This document shows positions 57,110-64,000 of a DNA stretch of 64,000 nt, piece by piece. This DNA is from Sabethes cyaneus (lineage: Eukaryota; Arthropoda; Insecta; Diptera; Culicidae). Numbering within the stretch: the stretch's first letter is position 1; every line of letters begins with the position of its first letter. Position numbers and translations under genes: made by a program. Where the stretch lies: NCBI RefSeq assembly GCF_943734655.1, contig NC_071354.1:231316397-231380396 (forward strand), read 5' to 3'. The notes below the pieces were generated by a model that saw only the letters and a program-made list of their open reading frames with translations, was not told the origin of the DNA and did not search any database.

Positions 57110-57770
57110 TAGAGATCAGTAGGGCGCCAGGGATAGACTGTATTTCAGCCGAAATGCTCAAAGCTGACCCATCTTTGTCAGCCAACCGCAACTTTTCCGG
57201 TGGACTGGATACAGGGCATATTGGTCAAAGTCCCTAAGAAAGGAGACCTAACTGAATGCGGTAACTAGCGTGGCATTACGTTGTCCTGTATTACTCTCAA
57301 AGTATTCTGTAAAGTGATCCTCAATCGGATCCAGTAGAAGATTCACGCTACTCTCCGGCGGCAGCAAGCCGGATTCCGTGCTGGCCGATCTTGTGTAGAC
57401 CATATCACCACGCTCTGCACTATTTTGGAGCAGATCAACGAATTCCAGGACTCTCTTCTGCTGGTGTTCGTTGATGTTGCACAACGGCGTCTTGTCCGAC
57501 CCCATAAGGGTTACTGCTGGCGTGAGACAGGGCTGCATTTTATCACCGCTTCTGTTTCTCATCGTTATGGATGAGATATTAGTTGGAGCAATTGACAGTA
57601 GACCAAATCGAGGATTGCCTTGGAATCCTCTAACGATGGAGCAGCTAAATGACCACGATCTAGCCGACGACATTATCTTGCTCGCACAACGCCGAAACGA
57701 TATGCAGAGCAAGTTGGCGGTATCATGCATAAGCACCCGATTCGGAAAGTAACTCTTCATACTTTATATT
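57110..57770 (+). pseudogene. Non-LTR reverse transcriptase fragment with internal deletion
   Basis: + strand frames: VPKKGDLTECGN, RRQQAGFRAGRSCVDHI, EFQDSLLLVFVDV, then directly HNGVLSDPIRVTAGVRQGC, ILSPLLFLIVMDEIL and DLADDIILLAQRRNDMQSKL. The block between FVDV and HNGV is deleted. The catalytic ADD is intact, but upstream stops kill the copy. The clade is not assigned; the motif wording differs from the RTE and Jockey copies here. Confidence 0.75.
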
Positions 57771-57789
57771 CCGGAACATTCATTCTATG

Positions 57790-58140
57790 TAGCGACTCGG
57801 CAATGGTCTTCCAGCTAGCACTGTTGATGGCATTTTTACGTCAATCGTTACATCGGCGGAAAAACGATCTCCTCTTCGCTTCTCTTTGGACGACTTCGCG
57901 ACTCGCTCGACTATTGTCCGGATAGCATCTACAGTAGACTTCCCTTTCCGGAACCGCGTTCACCTTCCGTGTATCTCGTCAGCCTATTCAGGATAATCAT
58001 CTCTAGGAGTTTCCCGCATGTATCCAGCAGACATATCGGCCTATACGACAGTGGGTCCCCCGCTGGTTTTCCTGGCTTCGGTACTAGCACTAGCTTCTGA
58101 AGTTTCCATTGGTCCGGAAAGTGACCATCTTCTAGGCAGG
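57790..58140 (-). pseudogene. R1-type LINE RT fragment (minus)
   Basis: The minus strand reads CLEDGHFPDQWKLQKLVLVP, KPGKPAGDPLSYRPICLLDT and GKLLEMIILNRLTRYTEG, the RT fingers of R1-like LINEs. It abuts the previous fragment in opposite orientation. Confidence 0.7.
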
Positions 58141-59668
58141 GATGGTTCGATCACTTTGACTCAATTTTGATTCATTTGACAGTACCGTATCAGCCGAGCC
58201 AAATATGACAATGTTATATATGGGACATTTGTTGAACCAGTTCTAATCTACAATTTTGAAGTAGGACTACTTCTTTGATTCCTATATTGGGGTGCACTTT
58301 AGAAAAACGAAAAGGGAACATGTAACGAAAAGTGGTTATGGTTTGCACGCTTATAACTCAGTCATCCGTCAACAAATTCTAGAGATATTGGTATCAATCG
58401 ATTGGAAATTTTTCAAAAAATCCATTACAACACAGTAGATTACATGTTTCCCTAACAGACGTTTAATAATTGAGAAAATATGAGTCGAATATTTAATATT
58501 TCATTATTTGCATTTTTTTGCCTTCCCACGTCAGTGCTTCCCTAGCACGGATGACAGAAATATATACGAGATGAGCTATGGGTTAAACTTCCTTTCCTTA
58601 CCTTGTTCGGTCACCGGCTTTCGTTGGCGAAACATCAGTCAGCAGCAGCTAGCTTGCGACGCATCGGACAGCCAGTTTTCGAGACACATCGGTGGCAATT
58701 TTAAAGGTTGTATTTGAAACATTGCTTTGCCTCGGTGTGCGTGATCAGTCGGTCGCCGGCTTTCGTTGGAGACACATCGGCAGGCAGCTAGCTTGCGATT
58801 CTTAACATCATAAACATAAAAGTCTATCTTGATTCCAGATCCTACCAGTAGCGTTTGTCCCATACACAGTATTCCACCATTAATCCACACACCAATAACT
58901 TATCTGATGGACGAAAATAGACAATGGACACCACGAGTCAGAAATTTGAGAATTCGAGAATAACAAACGGACCTTTGCAGGTCCACTATTTAAATTAGCT
59001 GAAGAGTGGAAATTATGAATTTCTCATATGTAAGAACACAATCCTTTACCTTTCGTTACTCGCGTCAACTCCGATTTATAGGCATGCTAAAACGTAACAG
59101 AATTGTCTCGAATACTAATGCCACTTGGTGAAAAACTTATGGAACTTTTTCCACCATTTGTCTGCGGATCAATCTTACTGAAAACAGTAATTTTATTTAT
59201 TGCTAGATTCCCGAGATATAGCGAGATAAAGTCAACGGTTCACAGGTGTTCTACAAAATACAACAGCGCAAGTAAACCTTCCGTTACTGTGCAACTGGGG
59301 AATCTATTATATGAAATTCGTACAAAAATCACCGGTTTTGGCATTGGGAGACGAATTGCTCTACATTCGTAGTCCTACTTCAAGCCTGCGCCCGTGCCAC
59401 TAGGCATGGACCCTTATACTTTTTCTGAACAAAGTTTTGCTGTATCCTTTGTAGTTACGGTGCTACAACGCTGGTAACTCATCAGTAACTAAATGAACGT
59501 TCATTTTGTGATCTGTATCGATTTTACTCGATCTAGTGATTTCTCATTTACAGCAGCCCCGAAACGAACAAACACTCAAGAACAACTCATTGGCAAAATT
59601 CAAGTCACTTGTGGTGTTAGAGAAAGCGCAATGCACCAGGGTTTAAACACTCGGGTTTAAATCCAGCG
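58141..59668. other. Repeat-derived sequence with a ~50-bp direct duplication
   Basis: CCGGCTTTCGTTGG, CAGC and AGCTAGCTTGCGA recur in order at 58609-58662 and 58751-58800. The AAGTAGGACTACTTCTTTG stretch at 58258 resembles 59705 (GACGTAGGACTACGTCTTTG), suggesting two decayed copies of one element. No gene. Confidence 0.4.
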
Positions 59669-59879
59669 CACAGTGGTCCAAAAAGGCGAAAAGCGGAACT
59701 TTTTGACGTAGGACTACGTCTTTGTTTACTATACTGGGACTGGGTAGCACTTTGTGAAAACGAAAATAGAAGTGTAACGTTTGAATGAAAGATTTCAAAT
59801 GGTAATAACTACCAAACTACTGAACGAAACTGAACAATTTACATGTCGTTGGATAGATAAAATGACCAGCAATTTTAGG

Positions 59880-60105
59880 GGGGGGGGGGGGTAGAGAACA
59901 ATTTTAAGGAGAACGTAAGAGGCGGGGTTCCCATACAAATGAAATACAAATTTCCTCATAACTCATTTCCTCACTAATCAAGCAAATGGAACCAAATTTA
60001 ACATGTGGGGGTTATTGGAGGCATGAATTTATTTTAGGATGGTTTGAGGATAAGGACTCTCATACAAATAAAACAGTAATTTTTGCGAATGAGCCAAATT
60101 TTCTG
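59880..60105 (-). repeat. Fragment of the 140-bp-unit dispersed repeat, minus strand
   Basis: A G-run (59879-59890), then CATACAAATGAAATACAAAT and CAAGCAAATGGAACCAAATT, are the inverse of one to two units of the family at 16211, 29928 and 40897. Confidence 0.7.
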
Positions 60106-62240
60106 CTATGTAACAAGCGGTAAGCTGTGAAAGTAAACTAATAAAATCGTCTCGAAGCAAAAGACAGTGAATTGACGCAGCTAACTTGCGTGCCTGTTGC
60201 CATTCATGTCAAAAGAGAAGGACATTCGAATGGTACGTCATATTTGCGAAGAACGTGCTTTGACTTTAATATTATTTGCAACCAATGGCCCTTTTAAAGG
60301 CGACAAGCTAGTTAAAGTAAGATTATTGAAACATGTCAAACTACGTATAATCATATTCAATAGTACAATAATCTGTGGGCTGGTCATTCATTATCATTTC
60401 AACCTTTATGATGCACACAAGTGATTTTTAAAAGAAATCTCTGTCTCATTGGTTGCAGGCCTTGTACTTATGAACCCCCGTCCTCGTATTTTCATAGCCA
60501 CCATCGCATTCAATGAAGAATTGAATCTGAATATTTCGCTCTTCTCTTTTAAACATTCACTTAAACAATGGCACTAACAGATTCGTATAAACATACATAT
60601 GCCAGAAATGCAGTTTACATTAGTCCTTGATCTAATGCTCTGATATAGTCCTACGTCATCCTTTCGTACAACCCTTAGGGCTGTATATCTTCTAGTTTTT
60701 CTTAGTGTCTTTTGTTTTCATTTTATCATTTATGGCCTTCGGCACTTTTATTCATATCCCCCTTACTCTAAAACTGTCAAAAATTAGTCACCGCTTACTA
60801 TAATGAAAATAAAAAAATAACTTTTTTGTGTTAGGAAATATAGACATAGTCTCTTCGACAAAGTTGTAAATATTGTAAAAACAAACAACTTTGCTGAAGA
60901 AATAAAACTTCTATCTTTATAGAGTGCTAAACTGTAGGGCATGTTCTTTAAAACTTCATTAAAAATTGGTTATTCATGGTTAGCTTTTCTCAGTTGCATT
61001 TTACAAGAATACAATGTTCTAGGCAATTATCGAAGCTCTCAAAATACACGTTTTTGCAGAAGACCGCAAATCTCTTGGACATTTACTTGCTGAATTATCG
61101 CATATTCAAGTCTTAAATTTCCATAGCTTCCCGAGCCCATGGGGTGAAATGGGGCAAGCGGATTTATGAAATCAGCACTTCATCTTGAAGCTTAAGTCGA
61201 GTACTATAAACTTGTATGGGTTCCGCTTGTCCCCAACCACCCAAATGAGAGTACGGCAAGCATACATTTTCTGTGTTTCGCGTTCGCTAAAGGCTCGTTA
61301 CACGTCCATTTTTTTGTGTTAGTAGATAGACACATGGTTTCTTCGGCAAAGTTATGGAAAATATAAGGGCAAACAACTTTGCTAAAGAAATGACATTACT
61401 ATCTCTATCGAGCGCCGAGCTATAGAGCATTTTCCTTAGATATTCTTTAAAAATTAGTTTATCATACTAAGCTTATGTTGCACTTTACAGGAATATGTGG
61501 TTCAAGGCGATTATTGAAGGACTCAAAATACATGTTTTTGCCGAAGATTGCAAATCTTTAGGACCTTTCCTTACAAAGTTATCGCTTTTGACTCATGAAG
61601 TTAAGGAAAAATAAAGCTTAAATAAGCGATAACTTTATAAGGAAATATCCTAGAGATAGCACCGTAACTACAAAGGATACAGCAAAACTTTGTTCAGAAC
61701 TTTCTGCAAAAACATGTGTTTTAAGTCTTTCAATAATCACCTAGAACCATACACTTTTGTAAAATGCAACCAACATACGCTAAATATTAAAATATTATTT
61801 GTTAAGAATTTCCAAAGAAAATGCTCTATAGCTCTGCGTTCGATAGAGATATAAAGGTCATTTCTTAAGCAAAATTGTTTATCTGTATATTTCCTATAAC
61901 TTTGCTGAAGAAATCGTGTGTCTAACTACGAACACAAAAAAATGGACGTATATCGAGCCTTTAGCGAACGCGAAACACATAAAACATATGCTTGCCGTAC
62001 TCTCATTTGGGTGATTGGAAGCGGAACTCATACAAGTTTATAGTACTCGACTTAAGCTTCAAGATGAAGCGCTGATTTCATAAATCCGTTTGCCCCATTT
62101 CACTCTATGGACTCGTGAATCTATGGAAATTTAAGCCTTTAATATGCGATAATTCCGCAAGTAAAGGTCCAAGAGATTTGCGGTCTCCTGCAAAAACGTG
62201 TATTTTGAGAGCTTCGATAATTGTCTAGAACATTGTATTC

Positions 62241-62675
62241 TTTTTTGATTAAAGCAGAGGAGCGTTTGGTGCGAAAAATGTTAGACTGAATACTGGGCAA
62301 GTTTCGATCTGCGGCTAAAAATATTGGGCTTAGTGTGGCACCGGGACTCCAACCCGGAATTTCTCGATTAGTACTCGAGTGCTTTACGCATTTAAACTAT
62401 ACCACACCCATATATTAATTTTTTTTTTTTTTTTTTTAATTAGTCTCAGATCTAGTTTTTGTCCAAGCATTCCATCTTTTGCACACATACGCACATCGAG
62501 AAATTCCGGTTGGAGTCCCGGTGCCACGCTAAGCCCAATATTTTTAGCCGCAGATCGAAGCTTGCCCAGTATTCAGTCTAGCATTTTTCGCACCTAACGC
62601 TCCTCTGCTTTAATCAAAAAAGAGTTTACGTTTGACCGCGATAAAGTCAGTACCAGTAAAAACAAAAAAAAAATG
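62241..62675. mobile_element. Insertion in the palindrome's right arm, itself with ~125-bp inverted arms
   Basis: GTATTC flanks both ends (62235-62240, 62676-62681) and the left arm of the palindrome lacks the segment, which defines the insertion. Inside, about 62246-62370 is inverted at about 62496-62621. An A-rich tail (62662-62673) precedes the right flank, suggesting a retroposed SINE-like unit. Confidence 0.65.
62333..62407 (-). repeat. tRNA-like sequence inside the insertion (not a functional tRNA)
   Basis: The minus strand folds as a cloverleaf: acceptor GTGTGGT/GCCACAC, weak D stem TTTA/TAAA, anticodon stem CTCGA/TCGAG with loop GTACTAA (ACT), T stem CCGGG/CCCGG with loop TTGGAGT. 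Box B has one mismatch to consensus. The weak D arm and inverted partial copy nearby argue for a SINE head. Confidence 0.5.
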
Positions 62676-62912
62676 GTATTCTCGTAAAATGCAACTGAGA
62701 AAAGTTAACTATGAAAATCCAATTTTTAAAGAAGTTTTAAAGAACATGCCCTACAGTTCAGCACTCTATAAAGATAGAAGTTTTATTTCTAAAGCAAAGT
62801 TGCTTGTTTTTACAATATTTACAACTTTGCCGAAGAAACTATGTCTATATTTCCTGACACAAAAAAGTTATTTTTTTATTTTCATTATAGTAAGCGCTGA
62901 TTAACTTTTGAC

Positions 62913-62971
62913 ACCTTTGGGACGATCCAACCAACGGTTGAAAGCCCCATCAAATAGTAAATAAATAAATA
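62913..62971 (+). mobile_element. 59-bp 5'-truncated LINE tail insertion
   Basis: AACTTTTGAC at 62903-62912 and 62972-62981 flanks a short segment ending in an AAAT repeat, like the Jockey tail at 53404-53423. It is absent from the left arm. Confidence 0.7.
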
Positions 62972-63099
62972 AACTTTTGACAGTTTTAGATTAAGAGGGA
63001 TATTCATACGAACAAAAGTGCTGAAGACCATAAATGATAACATGAAAACAAAAGACACTACGAAAAAAGTTCCACTTTTCGCCCTTTTGGACTACTGTG

Positions 63100-63639
63100 C
63101 AGCAGTGGTATGTCATGTCTATCTTAACGTATGGAACGAATTTACAGAAGTTAGAAGTAGTAGGTAGAAGGTAGAAAAGTATAAAAATAGAACTCAATAT
63201 TTAATTTTTAATTTTTCACAAAGTTTCTTTAGGAGCGGCTAGCATTCTATGCAGCCAACTCACGGTAATTTTAAAGTTCGGTTAATTACTTACAAGTGAA
63301 GCTGCTTAACAAGCTAAAGATCTATAGACATAAGCATGTTAACCCTCCTTAAATACCATTATACGAACTCCTGGTGACTTTCAAGTTAAATGTGGAGCTT
63401 TCAAGCTGCATGGTGAACTTTCAAGTTTCTATAAATACTTTATTAAGAATGAAATTCGGTTTACAAATGTAGTGTCTTGTTGTTCAGCAAGAAAGTTCTG
63501 CGGAACTAAATTTGAACCAAATATAAACTTCCAAGTTTATTTACATTTATTGTTTATACCAACAAACATATAGTTGATCTAATGATAATTTGCTCTATCT
63601 AGTACGTAAAATATTTAAAAAGTTTCTACGAATAGGTAA
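63100..63639. other. AT-rich sequence, nothing recognised
   Basis: Short repeated phrase CTTTCAAGTT/CTTTCAAGCT at 63378-63427; no gene seen. Confidence 0.4.
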
Positions 63640-64000
63640 ATTTAGGTAAAAGTCGAACCCAGCTGACACTTGGTTAAAAACTCGTTGTAGCCCGACGATG
63701 GCCCCGTTTGCTGCATAATTTGTCCTTCGAAACGGTACTTGGAGGAACATTCTGCTACGAAGAGGTCGTGGTTAAGCCCGTAGACTGATATGGTTGACAA
63801 GCCATGGACAATCGGCCCTCGCCATTAGGAGATCAGCTACAAGGATTGCTCGGCACAGATTCCTCCTGGTTGCTAGGGTGTCTAGTTCAATAAGCATCAG
63901 GCGCGTTTCGTATCTTAGTAGCTGGAGCGGGTTTTTCCAAGGCAGGTGACGGAGGGCGAACCGAATGAATTTACGTTGTATTTTCTCTAACCGATCAACG
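63640..64000 (-). pseudogene. Jockey-like LINE C-terminal fragment (minus), runs off window
   Basis: The minus strand from 63998 reads DRLEKIQRKFIRFALRHLPW, KNPLQLLRYETRLMLIELDT, then LATRRNLCRAILVADLL and RMFLQVPFRRTNY. It matches the post-RT C-terminal domain of Jockey-clade ORF2 (compare 52960-53260). A stop interrupts it near 63780; the rest lies right of the window. Confidence 0.75.

Larger units (their letters stand above)
60702..63061. repeat. ~2.36-kb palindrome (arms ~0.9 kb, centre ~61612)
   Basis: The left arm 60702-61610 is mirrored, with modest divergence, by the right arm 61614-63061. Examples are AAGTCGAGTACTATAAACTTG (61195) against CAAGTTTATAGTACTCGACTT (62033), and TATCATTTATGGCC (60724) against its inverse near 63035. 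The centre is GTTATCGCTTTTGAC...ATAAGCGATAAC. The right arm is longer only because of inserts at 62241-62675 and 62913-62971. No long open frame. Confidence 0.8.
59669..63099. mobile_element. Possible composite foldback element with ~37-bp inverted ends
   Basis: 59669-59705 (CACAGTGGTCCAAAA, then GGCGAAAAG and GGAACTTTTT) is nearly the inverse of 63063-63099. Between them lie unrelated inserts on the left (59708-60701) and the large palindrome at 60702-63061. No transposase frame was found. Confidence 0.45.

Noticed and set aside
57248..57760. 170-codon minus-strand open frame
   Set aside because: Antisense shadow of the + strand reverse-transcriptase fragment.
62333..62407. Functional tRNA gene on the minus strand
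   Set aside because: The cloverleaf is present but the D arm is weak, box B is imperfect and the unit is part of a mobile inverted pair.

Overview
The window looks like chromosomal DNA of a culicine mosquito, most likely Aedes. It is AT-rich and intron-rich, and very long introns are packed with degenerate non-LTR retrotransposons (RTE/JAM1-like, Jockey-like and R1/I-like), Tc1/mariner relics, tRNA-derived SINEs and many TIR elements. There are no bacterial signatures.

The main gene is a prominin-family (CD133-like) five-pass membrane protein on the + strand, with coding exons from 1662 to 43663. Thirteen constitutive coding segments have matching splice phases and sum to 3,201 nt (1,066 residues plus stop). 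A further 24-nt in-frame microexon is likely at 15439-15462. The first intron after the signal-peptide exon is 11.9 kb, and three more of about 8.4-9.0 kb separate clusters of closely spaced exons. Every tail donor is phase 2. The 34857-35873 region holds several phase-2-compatible candidate terminal exons, including a 143-codon serine-rich one, so alternative cytoplasmic tails are likely.

To the left, a first coding exon of an unrecognised coiled-coil protein lies head-to-head on the minus strand (624-1112) and continues off the window. To the right of prominin come a 3' UTR, then a repeat-dominated region: an LTR-element gag relic (46.7-48.6 kb), a dead RTE LINE on minus (48.66-51.52 kb), a dead Jockey LINE on plus (51.87-53.42 kb) and a 1.49-kb element with perfect 27-bp TIRs (53556-55043). 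Next is a GC-rich, promoter-like stretch with a possible first exon of another + strand gene (about 56390-56583), followed by more LINE debris. The last part is a near-complete 2.36-kb palindrome (60702-63061) whose right arm carries two later insertions.

Three copies of one dispersed repeat family (16211-18448, 29928-31519, 40897-43200) carry internal arrays of about 140-bp units. Two of the copies share the same nested MITE. No prokaryote-like defence or operon system is present. The most interesting items are the prominin microexon and alternative tails, the palindrome, the 27-bp TIR element with repeated terminal motifs, and two unrecognised short exons (26600-26720 and 56522-56583).
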